Source: F23-D06 sp947167635
GTDB taxonomy: Bacteria > Bacteroidota > Bacteroidia > Bacteroidales > WCHB1-69
DNA: 64,000 nt
Assembly (NCBI GenBank): GCA_947167635.1
Contig: CAMVIT010000006.1
Coordinates: forward strand, 9,664 to 73,663
Direction: 5' to 3'
Below the pieces are notes generated by a model that was not told the DNA's origin, ran no database searches, and saw only the letters and a list, made by a program, of their open reading frames with translations. A program made the position numbers and the translations under genes. Shown here piece by piece: positions 1 through 8,210 of the stretch (positions are counted from its first letter, which is position 1; each line of letters opens with the position of its first letter).

Positions 1-403
1 CAGTGTGGCGGCGGCCCATGAATCGGAGCACATGTTCTTGGAACGACTGCACCCCGATGCTCAGGCGGTTGAAGCCCAGCGCTCGCAGCGCTTTGCAGTA
101 CTCCGGGGTGAGCTGCTCGGGATTGGCCTCCAGCGTTATTTCCTTGAGGCCGCCACAGTCGTGGTGTTGCTTCAGCTGTTGTAAAATTTGCAACAGCTCG
201 TCGGCGGAGAGCAGGCTCGGGGTGCCGCCTCCGAAATAGAGGGTATGGATGGGACTGTGGGAAAGATAGTCGCGGCGAAGTTTGATTTCTTCCAACAATA
301 TGTTGACATACAGTTCTTTGTTGCGAGTGTTTGCCACGGAGTAAAAGCCGCAGTAGAGGCACTTGCTCAGACAAAAGGGGACATGTATGTAGATGCCGGA
401 CAT
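1..403 (-). CDS. hemW: HemW-like radical SAM protein, 5' part only (cut by window start)
   Basis: The reverse strand from an ATG at 403 encodes about 134 residues open to the window edge. It starts MSGIYIHVPFC and has the radical-SAM CxxxCxxC cluster at C11, C15 and C18, then GGGTPS, a TLEANP-type motif and NRLSIGVQSF near the edge. These motifs in this order are the coproporphyrinogen III oxidase-like/HemW family, thought to be a heme chaperone. HemW cannot be fully separated from HemN without the C-terminus, but the early start ahead of the cluster favours HemW. A terminator and the serine palmitoyltransferase gene lie just upstream, so it probably has its own promoter. Confidence 0.85.
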   Translation of the reverse strand, partial: MSGIYIHVPFCLSKCLYCGFYSVANTRNKELYVNILLEEIKLRRDYLSHSPIHTLYFGGGTPSLLSADELLQILQQLKQHHDCGGLKEITLEANPEQLTPEYCKALRALGFNRLSIGVQSFQEHVLRFMGRRHT

Positions 404-420
404 GTTTTGGGACTAAAGCG

Positions 421-450
421 AAAAAAAGCACCTGTTAGGTGACAGGTGCT
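421..450 (-). terminator. Rho-independent terminator after serine palmitoyltransferase
   Basis: A 9-bp perfect stem (AGCACCTGT / ACAGGTGCT) with a 6-nt loop is followed on the minus strand by seven T. It sits 20 bp past the stop of the gene ending at 470 and just before hemW. Confidence 0.9.
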
Positions 451-469
451 TGACTATCTAAGGTGTTGT

Positions 470-1738
470 TTATTTCTTGAAGAGGTTCATGTCGGGAATG
501 GGCTTGTCATAGACGCCTTGTGCCAATCGTTCCTTGATGTCGCGGAAGGCATCGAGGGTGCGGTTGACATCCTCCATGCTGTGTGCGGCGGTGGGGATGA
601 TGCGGAAGATGAGCATTCCGGCGGGGATGACAGGGTAAGTGACAATGGAGCAGAAGATGTTGTAGTTTTCGCGCAGGTCAACGGCGATGTTGGCGGCTTG
701 GTTGACGCCGCATTCCAGATGAACCGGGGTGACGCATGCCTCGGCGGGTCCGATTTCATAGCCTAACTCACGGAAGCCTTTTTGCAGGCTGCGGGTGATT
801 TTCCAGAGTTGTTCCCGGAGTTTGTCGCCCTCTTCGCTGCGAATGATTTCGAGACGTTTCAGACAGCCTTCCACGATGGGCATGGGCAGTGATTTGGCGT
901 ACATCTGGGAACGCATGTTGTAGCGCAGGTAGTTGATGATTTGTTTTTCGGAAGCGACAAAGCCGCCGATGGTGGCCATGGATTTGGCGTAGGCGCCGAT
1001 GTAGATGTCAATGTCGTCCATCACGCCAAAGTGCTCGGAGGTGCCTCTGCCGTGGGGCCCCATGCAGCCGAAGCCGTGGGCGTCGTCGATGAGGATGCGG
1101 AACGGGTATTTCTTCTTGAGGGCTGCAATTTGGTCGAGGATGCCGAGGGCGCCGGTCATGCCGAACACGCCTTCGGTGATGAGCAGCACGCCGCCGCCTT
1201 GCTCGTCGGCGATCTTGCAGGCGTTGGCCATCACCCTCTCGCAGTCTTGGATGTTGTTGTGACGGAATTTGAACTTCTTGCCGATATGGAGACGGATGCC
1301 GTCCAAAAGGCAGGCGTGGGCCTCCGCATCATACACGATGACATCGTGACGGCAGACCAGGGAGTCGATGGTGGACAGGATCCCTTGGTAGCCGAAATTG
1401 AACTCAAAGGCGGCCTCCTTATGCTCGAAATCGGCCAGTTCTCTCTCCAGTTGCTCGTGCAGTGCGGTCTGCCCGGTCATCATGCGGCTTCCCATCGGAT
1501 AGGCCATGCCCCAACGGGCCGCGCCTTCCGCATCGGCCTTGCGCACTTCGGGATGGTTCGCCAGGCCGAGATAGTTGTTGAGGCTCCAACAGAGTACATT
1601 CTTCCCGTTGAAACGCATGTGCGGACCAAGTTCGCCTTCCAGTTTCGGGAATGCGAAATAACCGTCGATTTTTTCACGATATTGTCCTATCGGACCACCA
1701 GAAGACTCTTTGAGTCTGTCAAAAATGTCATTTATCAT
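470..1738 (-). CDS. spt: Serine palmitoyltransferase / alpha-oxoamine synthase
   Basis: The 422-residue product is a PLP-dependent fold-type I alpha-oxoamine synthase. The PLP lysine is K252 in GAYAKSMATIGG, the cofactor-binding D218 and H221 lie in DDAHGFG, and H141 is in the position of the PLP-stacking histidine. In Bacteroidota the enzyme of this length condenses serine with palmitoyl-CoA to 3-ketosphinganine, the first step of sphingolipid synthesis; cytosolic or membrane-peripheral. KBL and BioF are paralogues, but the N-terminal extension and family context favour Spt. It is the last gene of a minus-strand run, 39 bp after the thioredoxin-fold gene, and ends in a clear terminator. Confidence 0.85.
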   Translation of the reverse strand: MINDIFDRLKESSGGPIGQYREKIDGYFAFPKLEGELGPHMRFNGKNVLCWSLNNYLGLANHPEVRKADAEGAARWGMAYPMGSRMMTGQTALHEQLERELADFEHKEAAFEFNFGYQGILSTIDSLVCRHDVIVYDAEAHACLLDGIRLHIGKKFKFRHNNIQDCERVMANACKIADEQGGGVLLITEGVFGMTGALGILDQIAALKKKYPFRILIDDAHGFGCMGPHGRGTSEHFGVMDDIDIYIGAYAKSMATIGGFVASEKQIINYLRYNMRSQMYAKSLPMPIVEGCLKRLEIIRSEEGDKLREQLWKITRSLQKGFRELGYEIGPAEACVTPVHLECGVNQAANIAVDLRENYNIFCSIVTYPVIPAGMLIFRIIPTAAHSMEDVNRTLDAFRDIKERLAQGVYDKPIPDMNLFKK

Positions 1739-1777
1739 ATTTTTGAATAATAAAGTTATGGATGATCTTTTGTTGAA

Positions 1778-3289
1778 TTATTCTTGATTCCCTGCGGCTT
1801 TGGCGGCCTCTTCCGCTTTCAGGCGTGTGATTTTCTCATACTCCTCCAGGAATTGCGGCAGATTGTGCATGTCGATGCGCTTGTTGAGGATGATCTCGTG
1901 CTTGGAGTTGAGGATGAACATGGCGGGATTGCCGGTCTCGTAGATGCCGAAATAGTCCAAATAGTCGATGTTGCCCTTGTTGCCGCCCACATTGGTCCAG
2001 GGATAGTTGTTTTCTTTCACATATTTTTTCCACGCTTCGATGGTGTCGTCGTTGCCAATGGCATAGACGTCAAAATTGCGCTTGCCGATGGTCTCTAAGG
2101 AGTCATATACCTGACGCAGGGCTTTTGACTCCTTTTTGCAAGTGGGGCAGTTGGGATCGAAAAACCAAAGGATGGTATAGGGCTTGGAGAGACGGTAGGA
2201 GGATTTCCAATACCGCGCGTCTTCGTATAGATTGGTGTCGGGGATGATCAGCTCCGGGGCAATCTTGCCAATCAGAATGGGCTCAAGACGTTTGACACGC
2301 TTTTGGTATTTTCCGAGGATGTCTTCATCAAGCCAGTAACATTTGCCTGCCAGCTGGTTGGTCTTGGCAATGTGACAGAAAACGGCGTCGTGGCCGATGA
2401 TCTTGCTGGTCTCGAACTCGTAAGTGAGCCAACTGACACAATAACGGTACATGAAGGTGTCGGGCTCGGTCTTGGCCAAAAACATGTCGATATATTTGTT
2501 GATAGTGTCCGACTCTTGGTGGTAGAGCAGCTTGGTGAAATAATCCTTCATTTTCGGTTCGAAAGAGGGGATGTAGATGAAACGGCGGTCGGCCAGGTCG
2601 AAGTTGTCCCAGAAGTGCGTGCGGTAATAGATCACTTGCGCCACTTGGTCGGTGGTTCCATCGTCTTTTTTGAATTCGGGCACGTCAATGTCCAAGTAGG
2701 ATTTTTGCATCTTGGAGAACAGGTAGTCAGGATGTGCGGCAATGAGGTCGTCAATGAAGGTACGCATCTCTTCGTTGAGTCCCTTGAGTTTGTCCATATA
2801 GAAGTCGGCACTGTCTTTGATGCCCTTGTCATCGAACTCTTTTTTCTTCTTGGCCCATTCCATGGAGATTTTCTGGGCTTCGGCGGTCTTTTTTTGGAAT
2901 TTCAACATCTCCTCGTTCTCGGGCGAGCGGAGAACGGTGAAGCCGTGTACATCGGAGGTGGTGTCAAGGTTGTAGGTGAAAAATTGGTTGTTGTCGATAA
3001 TGAAGTTGAGATAGAGTCTCTTGTCCTGGGAAACCAGGGAGTACAAGCCGTCGTCATACCTGTTGTCGCCTTTGAAGATGAACTTGCCGGGCGAGGTGGG
3101 CTTTACGGAATCCTTGAGAATCAGTTTTTCATTGTAATGGATGACCAAATAGACGAGGTTGTCCTTGGAATCCTTGATGTTGAAAATCAACTCATGTCCT
3201 TTTTGAGGTGCGCTTTTGCCTTTTTGGGCAAACACATTGCCAAAGGTGAAAATGGCCAGGCACAGAAGGAACAGATATTTTTTTTTCAT
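1778..3289 (-). CDS. Secreted thioredoxin-fold protein, TlpA-like with CPTC motif
   Basis: The 503-residue protein has a signal peptide (MKKKYLFLLCLAIFTFG...FAQ). A beta-rich N-terminal region of the DUF4369 type runs to about residue 125. A helical middle (DUF5106-like) follows, then a C-terminal thioredoxin fold whose redox motif is CPTC in FFDPNCPTCKKE. In Bacteroidota such proteins are periplasmic or outer-membrane-associated thiol-disulfide reductases; the substrate is unknown. It lies 15 bp downstream of a paralogue with a different redox motif, and the two are probably co-transcribed. The C-terminus (EEAAKAAGNQE) is charged and low complexity. Confidence 0.75.
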   Translation of the reverse strand: MKKKYLFLLCLAIFTFGNVFAQKGKSAPQKGHELIFNIKDSKDNLVYLVIHYNEKLILKDSVKPTSPGKFIFKGDNRYDDGLYSLVSQDKRLYLNFIIDNNQFFTYNLDTTSDVHGFTVLRSPENEEMLKFQKKTAEAQKISMEWAKKKKEFDDKGIKDSADFYMDKLKGLNEEMRTFIDDLIAAHPDYLFSKMQKSYLDIDVPEFKKDDGTTDQVAQVIYYRTHFWDNFDLADRRFIYIPSFEPKMKDYFTKLLYHQESDTINKYIDMFLAKTEPDTFMYRYCVSWLTYEFETSKIIGHDAVFCHIAKTNQLAGKCYWLDEDILGKYQKRVKRLEPILIGKIAPELIIPDTNLYEDARYWKSSYRLSKPYTILWFFDPNCPTCKKESKALRQVYDSLETIGKRNFDVYAIGNDDTIEAWKKYVKENNYPWTNVGGNKGNIDYLDYFGIYETGNPAMFILNSKHEIILNKRIDMHNLPQFLEEYEKITRLKAEEAAKAAGNQE

Positions 3290-3304
3290 AATTAAAGGTT
3301 GTTT

Positions 3305-4618
3305 TTATTTCTTGCTAAAAAATAATCGCAGCTCATCTAACGTGATTTGGCGTTTGATTATTGTGTGGTTTTGTGAATTGTCGATCAAAAGGATCACGGG
3401 CGTGGTCATGATATCGAAATATTCGATGAAGTCGATGTTTTGATCCCCGCGCGAGGTGCTGAGATTGGTCCAGTCCCATAATTGGTGCTTGTCGGAGAAG
3501 GCTTTCCAACGGTCGTAGTCGTCGTTGACCTCGATGGCAAAAACTTCGAAATCGTAATCGCGTCCGTGTTCCTGGTAGAACCGGTGCAACGGCGGGGTCA
3601 TCTCCTGGCAATGGTCGCAGTCGGGGTCCCAGAACCAAAGCACGGTATAGCGTCTCTGGATATCGTTGGTGGAGTGCGCTTTGCCATGGATGTCGTGGGA
3701 GATGAGTTCCGGGATTTGCGCGCCAGGGATAATCTTGCGCAGGTTGTTGATTTTGCGTTCGATTCGACGTTCGGAACCCTCTTCGACCCAGGTGTGGTCG
3801 TAATGGTCGTAGAGATACACCAACACGGGGTCGTAGTCGGGATTGTGAACATCCAGCAGGGAGAACAACGCACGGATGTAGCAGTTGCGCACGGCGGCGT
3901 TGGTACAGCGCGACAGCAGCGCGTCTGCTTTGGCAATGCAGACGGAAGCCTCCTGGCTCTCGGGCTGCACAATGTAGTTCAGGATGTTTTGTATGTAGGC
4001 ATTGGGCACATGCAAGAGGCGCGTGTCCGAAAAATCGATGGCGTTGAGTTGTTGGCGGAAGGCGGCATCTCCCTTGATGGGAGCTCCGACGGTCTCCGTC
4101 GCGCGGATGTATTTGCTGACAAAGGAACTGGGTGAGGTGGTGGTGAAGTTGTTGAAGACCGACTGCGCAAGGGCAGGCGTCGTGGCGGCGGCCTTCTGCT
4201 CATAATAGCGGAACAGCTGGTTGTTCTCTTCGCTGTTGGTCGTCAGATGCTCGCCGAGGTTGACGTAGAATTTCGTGGTTTGGTTGAAGACAATGTCCTT
4301 CCCTTGCCGGTTCAGCTCCTCAGATGAACGCACGTCGGGAGTGGAGGAGATGGTGTAGATGCCGCGCGGGATGTTGTTCTTGTTCTTGAATTCGGCCCTC
4401 CCCCGGAACACAATGGCACTGTCGATGCAGACGACATCGAGGCCGTCATATCCATAAAGATAGATGGGCTTGTTCTCTTGGGCGCGATCGATGTTTGTGA
4501 GGACGATGTCGTACCCCGTCTGTGCGGAGCCAGCCGTGTTTCCGGAAGTCATTTGCTCTGGAATGATGCAGCCCCAGGCGATAACGCAGAGTGCCAGAAG
4601 AAGCAGTCGGATTTTCAT
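3305..4618 (-). CDS. Thioredoxin-fold lipoprotein with CDHC motif
   Basis: The 437-residue product begins with a lipoprotein signal peptide ending in AWGC (C17), so it should be lipidated. A DUF4369-like N-terminal domain covers about residues 35-120. The C-terminal thioredoxin fold carries WDPDCDHCQEM, a CxxC motif differing from the CPTC of the next gene. It is paralogous to that downstream gene throughout (RYTVLWFWDPDC versus PYTILWFFDPNC). It lies 17 bp after the phosphohexomutase gene. A role in envelope disulfide exchange is inferred from the fold alone. Confidence 0.72.
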   Translation of the reverse strand: MKIRLLLLALCVIAWGCIIPEQMTSGNTAGSAQTGYDIVLTNIDRAQENKPIYLYGYDGLDVVCIDSAIVFRGRAEFKNKNNIPRGIYTISSTPDVRSSEELNRQGKDIVFNQTTKFYVNLGEHLTTNSEENNQLFRYYEQKAAATTPALAQSVFNNFTTTSPSSFVSKYIRATETVGAPIKGDAAFRQQLNAIDFSDTRLLHVPNAYIQNILNYIVQPESQEASVCIAKADALLSRCTNAAVRNCYIRALFSLLDVHNPDYDPVLVYLYDHYDHTWVEEGSERRIERKINNLRKIIPGAQIPELISHDIHGKAHSTNDIQRRYTVLWFWDPDCDHCQEMTPPLHRFYQEHGRDYDFEVFAIEVNDDYDRWKAFSDKHQLWDWTNLSTSRGDQNIDFIEYFDIMTTPVILLIDNSQNHTIIKRQITLDELRLFFSKK

Positions 4619-4635
4619 GTCAGGAGGATTGGGGA

Positions 4636-6081
4636 TTAGCGGATGATGTCATGGATGTCTTGGAGCAGCTTGCGGGCGATGTTGTCGGCAGTGGCTTCTG
4701 TCAGGGCTTCGGCATAGATGCGCAGGATGGGCTCTGTGTTGGAGCCGCGGACATGGACCCAGCTCTCCTCGAAGTCGATTCTGACGCCGTCGGTGCGGTC
4801 CACCTGGTGGCTGGCGTACTGCTCGGCGATGCGGTCGAGTATCTTGGCAGTGTCCATCTCGCCACGAAGCTCGATCTTGTTCTTGGAAATCTTGTAGTCC
4901 GGGTAAAGGGAGCGAAGTTGGCTGCATGATTTGCCGGAGGTGGCCATGTAGGAGAGCATGAGGGCTATGCCCACGAGGGCGTCGCGGCCGTAGTGCAGTT
5001 CGGGATAAATGACTCCGCCGTTGCCCTCGCCGCCGATGACGGCGTGTGTGGCTTTCATCTTCTCCACTACGTTGACCTCTCCCACGGCGGAGGCGTTGTA
5101 CTCGACACCGTATTGACGGCTCAAGTCGCGCAGCGCGCGCGTGGAGGAGAGATTCGAGACCGTGTTGCCCGGCATGTGCTGCAGCACATAGTCGGCCACG
5201 GTGACCAGCGTGTATTCCTCGCCGAACATCTTGCCGTCAGGCTTGATGAAGGCCAGGCGGTCCACATCGGGATCCACCACGAAACCGATGTCGTAATTCT
5301 CCTTGCTCATGGCTTCGGAGATGCCGTACAAGTTCTCGGGAATAGGCTCCGGATTGTGGGCGAACAGGCCGTTGGGCTCACCGTTGAGCAGCGTGACCCG
5401 CTTGACGCCGAGTTGCTTCAACAACGGCGGAAGGGCGAGTGCCCCCGTGGAGTTGATGGCGTCGATGATGACGGAGAAATCGGCTTTGGCAATGGCGTCG
5501 CGGTTCACCAACGGCAACCGCAGGATGGCGTCGATATGGTCTTGGATGGAGTTGCCGTAGGGCGTGTAGGTGCCGAGACTGTTGGCAGTGGCGTATTGGA
5601 ACTGTCTCTGGGCGGCAATCTCCTGCAACTCGCGGCCGTCCTCGCCCGACAGGAACTCGCCCTTGTTGTTGAGCAGCTTCAGGGCGTTCCATTGGCCTGG
5701 GTTGTGGGAGGCGGTGACGATGACGCCGCCGTCGGCGTGATGGTGCAGTACGGCCATCTCTGTGGTCGGCGTGGTCGAAAGCCCCGTGTCAATCACATCG
5801 GCTCCCATGCCCTGCAGGGTTCCGCACACTAAGCGGCTGACCATCTCCCCGGAGACACGCGCGTCACGACCTACCACAATGGTGAGCTTCTTGCGGGCTT
5901 CCCCTTGGGGATGTGCCTCGCCACCGGCTTCTTCGGAGTTGGCTGATGCCTGCATGCGATTGCGTTGCAGAAACGACACAAAAGCTGAGGTGAGTTCGAT
6001 AATGTCAATAGGGGTGAGGTTCTCACCGGTGTTCCCGCCGATGGTGCCCCGGATTCCGGAAATGGACTTGATGAGTGTCAT
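4636..6081 (-). CDS. glmM: Phosphoglucosamine mutase / phosphohexomutase
   Basis: This alpha-D-phosphohexomutase likely converts glucosamine-6-P to glucosamine-1-P for UDP-GlcNAc synthesis in the cytosol. All four family motifs are present: the phosphoserine loop TASHNP (S125), the Mg site DPDVDR (D270, D272, D274), the sugar loop GEGNGG, and the phosphate site RGSNTEP. The start at 6081 (MTLIKSISG) is chosen because AAGGAG lies just upstream and the -7 promoter box is at 6116-6123, which rules out an upstream ATG at 6126. Residues 46-65 hold an acidic insertion (EEAGGEAHPQGEA). Phosphomannomutase activity cannot be excluded. Confidence 0.85.
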   Translation of the reverse strand: MTLIKSISGIRGTIGGNTGENLTPIDIIELTSAFVSFLQRNRMQASANSEEAGGEAHPQGEARKKLTIVVGRDARVSGEMVSRLVCGTLQGMGADVIDTGLSTTPTTEMAVLHHHADGGVIVTASHNPGQWNALKLLNNKGEFLSGEDGRELQEIAAQRQFQYATANSLGTYTPYGNSIQDHIDAILRLPLVNRDAIAKADFSVIIDAINSTGALALPPLLKQLGVKRVTLLNGEPNGLFAHNPEPIPENLYGISEAMSKENYDIGFVVDPDVDRLAFIKPDGKMFGEEYTLVTVADYVLQHMPGNTVSNLSSTRALRDLSRQYGVEYNASAVGEVNVVEKMKATHAVIGGEGNGGVIYPELHYGRDALVGIALMLSYMATSGKSCSQLRSLYPDYKISKNKIELRGEMDTAKILDRIAEQYASHQVDRTDGVRIDFEESWVHVRGSNTEPILRIYAEALTEATADNIARKLLQDIHDIIR

Positions 6082-6115
6082 ATAGTGTTGTTCTCCTTCT
6101 TTTTTTGAGCGGCTG

Positions 6116-6123
6116 CAAAAGTA
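6116..6123 (-). promoter_or_regulatory. -7 promoter box for glmM
   Basis: TACTTTTG fits the Bacteroidota -7 consensus TAnnTTTG. It lies about 35 nt upstream of the chosen ATG at 6081. No clear -33 TTTG is seen, because the upstream DNA is the terminator stem. Confidence 0.7.
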
Positions 6124-6124
6124 C

Positions 6125-6163
6125 AAAAAAAAGCGGGGAGATAACCTCGCCCCCGCTTTTTTT
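6125..6163 (-). terminator. Terminator after YD-repeat lipoprotein
   Basis: AGCGGGG and CCCCGCT form a stem flanked by A and T runs on both sides, so it could work in both directions. It follows the gene ending at 6182 and insulates the glmM promoter. Confidence 0.85.
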
Positions 6164-6181
6164 CCTGATGCGCCAAAAGGA

Positions 6182-7084
6182 CTATTTCGGATCCACTGCC
6201 GTGTACTGTAACTTTTTGTAATTCCACCGGATGGTGTCGTTCACAGCGAAGCTTTGGATGATGGCGATGGGATAGTTCTCGTCATCGTACATGTAGGTGT
6301 TGTTATCGGTGTCGGTGTCCCCATCTGCATAGTAGATCGTGGTGAGCACGTTGTTTGTCGAAAGCTGGTCGGGATAGAGCACCAGCTCCTCATCCAGCAT
6401 CCAAAGTCCCTGGAAGGGATTGACGGCATTGTCGTAGGTGTAATGGATAACTTGGCTTTCGCCTTCATAATTCCAAGACTCTGAGACGAGATTGCCACCT
6501 TCGTAAACATAATCCACAAGCACGCTGTAGGTCTCCTTGGCATCTTTCTTCATACTCTTCAGCCGTTTGACGATGGCTCTGTGGGCGGTTTGGTGCCAGG
6601 GGGCGACATAGTGCTGGTGTTTGGCGAAGTCATCGTCGAACAGGTATTCCGCCCTCACAATCTGGTCGTGGTCATCGTAGGTGAACGTGGCTTTGCCGAG
6701 AACCCCGTCGTTGTCGTTGAGGGTTTGGGTGACCACCCGCCCGCTGTTGTCATATCCGAAAACCACCTCGATGGGAGACGAGTAGGTGAGGTCCCTGTGG
6801 ATGCGGACAAGTTGCTGGTTATTGTATTCGTACAGGTCTTTGTTGTAAACAGTTCCGTTCTGCGATTGGGTGACACTGCGCAAAAGAGGCGGCAGACTTT
6901 CCTGCTCGAGCCAGTCCCAGGAAGACCTGGAGTTGTTGTTGTCGTAACACTCGGAAATGACCTTGACAGTGCGGATGATGGGCTTCTTGTGGCATGATGC
7001 TGCGCTGAGCAGCAGGAAACAGAGCACTATGCTCATTGCGACGGAACAATGGAGTGAAGAGGGGGATTGTTTTTTGTTTTTCAT
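6182..7084 (-). CDS. Lipoprotein with YD-repeat-like beta units
   Basis: The 300-residue product has a lipoprotein signal peptide ending in LSAASC. The rest contains irregular tyrosine/aspartate units (YDNSGRVV, YDDHDQIVRAEY, YTYDNAVNPFQG, YMYDDENYPIAI) that resemble the YD repeats of RHS-type shells. It is much shorter than an RHS protein and has no toxin region. Bacteroidota DUF-type YD lipoproteins of this size are common and their function is unknown. It diverges from the PKD gene at 7208, and both are AT-rich upstream. Confidence 0.65.
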   Translation of the reverse strand: MKNKKQSPSSLHCSVAMSIVLCFLLLSAASCHKKPIIRTVKVISECYDNNNSRSSWDWLEQESLPPLLRSVTQSQNGTVYNKDLYEYNNQQLVRIHRDLTYSSPIEVVFGYDNSGRVVTQTLNDNDGVLGKATFTYDDHDQIVRAEYLFDDDFAKHQHYVAPWHQTAHRAIVKRLKSMKKDAKETYSVLVDYVYEGGNLVSESWNYEGESQVIHYTYDNAVNPFQGLWMLDEELVLYPDQLSTNNVLTTIYYADGDTDTDNNTYMYDDENYPIAIIQSFAVNDTIRWNYKKLQYTAVDPK

Positions 7085-7163
7085 AAAAATTGATATTTAG
7101 TTTTTTTGATGATTCAGTTTTCATAACGCAAGAAAAAAAAGAATATTGTATTATTATTTTTAT

Positions 7164-7171
7164 TATTTTTG
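7164..7171 (+). promoter_or_regulatory. -7 promoter box for PKD lipoprotein pseudogene
   Basis: TATTTTTG matches TAnnTTTG, 36 nt upstream of the ATG at 7208. An intact promoter indicates that the start at 7208, not the GTG at 7280, was the original one. Confidence 0.7.
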
Positions 7172-7207
7172 CACTGACCATTTATTAACAACTAAATTCG
7201 ATTAACT

Positions 7208-8101
7208 ATGAAAAAGTTTATCTCTTTGTTTTTATGTGTTATCTTGTTGGTCTCCTGCTAAAAGGAAGTTTCTTTTAGGGTGCCAAAGACTGCATTCAGT
7301 TCCAATTCAGTTTTTACCGATATGATTGACCTGTTGATTGAGAATGGGACCTATAAAGGGGATTTCGATATATTGGTCTTTAATGATACGGTCGCTTTTA
7401 CGAATATGACTGCTAGTGAAAATTGTAGCAATATAAGTTTTTTGTGGGACTTTGGAGACGGAACAACATCTATTCTTCCTAACCCGAGCCATAATTATGC
7501 GTCAGGTGGTTCTAAGACGGTGACACTGACTGCGACATCCAATGGCGTTTCAAAAAGTGTTCAAAGGTCGGTTCCTGTGCAAAAAGGGGGCGCTTATGTT
7601 GATTTTACTTACACACATAATCCTTCAGGTAAGTATTTTTTTACCATTGAAGGGTCGGTGTACCCTGGTGATTATCCATCCTATTATGTAAAAAAAAATT
7701 GTTCCGCTCATACAGGGGGCAACTCAGTGTTTCCACATTATCACTTGTACGGCAACTATTATGTAAAGTCTGCCATTCAGATTATTAACTTTGGAGTTTC
7801 TCATTCTGTCCACTCGAAAACCATCTTTTTGAGAAAAAACAGTAACAAATCTTACACACAAATTAAAGCTGAAAGTCTGACTGCTGGTGCTGGAGGAACA
7901 ATATATTTTAATTCTGAAGAAACATCTGACAATTCTTGCGGGGATGAAGCTACGTATAATCTCTGTAATACAAAAATTAATTGCAAAAAAGTGAATTTCC
8001 GCGATCCTCGTTCCACATCATTTAGTGTAGATCACTACTCGTTAAGTTCGTATCTCAAGGTGATATATGATGGATACAATGTTGGTCCGGCGTGCGGTTG
8101 A
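7208..8101 (+). pseudogene. PKD-domain lipoprotein interrupted by an in-frame TAA after the lipobox
   Basis: From the ATG at 7208 the frame encodes a lipoprotein signal peptide, MKKFISLFLCVILLVSC, then TAA (7259-7261), then continues without another stop to 8101. The part after the stop has a PKD domain (WDFGDGT, HNYASGGSKTVTLTATS) near residues 50-110 of the open frame and a cysteine-containing C-terminal region. A single base change (for example TCA to TAA) explains it; family lipoproteins often read SCSK here. A GTG at 7280 could start a cytoplasmic version, but the promoter and signal peptide argue against that. It may be a recent nonsense mutation or a sequence error. Confidence 0.7.
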
Positions 8102-8132
8102 GGTAGGGAACGGGAGAGATGTCAGTTTTTTT

Positions 8133-8140
8133 TATTTTTG
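8133..8140 (+). promoter_or_regulatory. -7 promoter box for CARF nuclease gene
   Basis: TATTTTTG matches TAnnTTTG. It implies a leader of about 65 nt before the ATG at 8211, longer than most leaders in this window. A 20-nt near-perfect hairpin (8153-8172) lies in that leader. Confidence 0.65.
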
Positions 8141-8152
8141 CAGGCGAAGAAT

Positions 8153-8172
8153 GCACTCCTTCGAAGGGGTGC
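8153..8172 (+). promoter_or_regulatory. Leader hairpin upstream of CARF nuclease
   Basis: GCACTCC and GGGGTGC pair (one G-T wobble) around TTCGAA. The hairpin lies inside the predicted 5' leader, 39 nt before the start codon, with no T run after it, so it is not a standard terminator. A role in expression control is only a guess. Confidence 0.4.
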
Positions 8173-8210
8173 AAATCCGTTTGTTGTCAATGATATAAAG
8201 AAACTGAAAG

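Noticed and set aside
6182..7084. RHS toxin gene
   Set aside because: The YD-like units are few, there is a lipobox, and no variable C-terminal domain or immunity gene follows.
7259..7261. TAA as a recoded sense codon or readthrough site
   Set aside because: No recoding element is visible and all other genes use TAA as stop. A nonsense mutation or sequence error is simpler.
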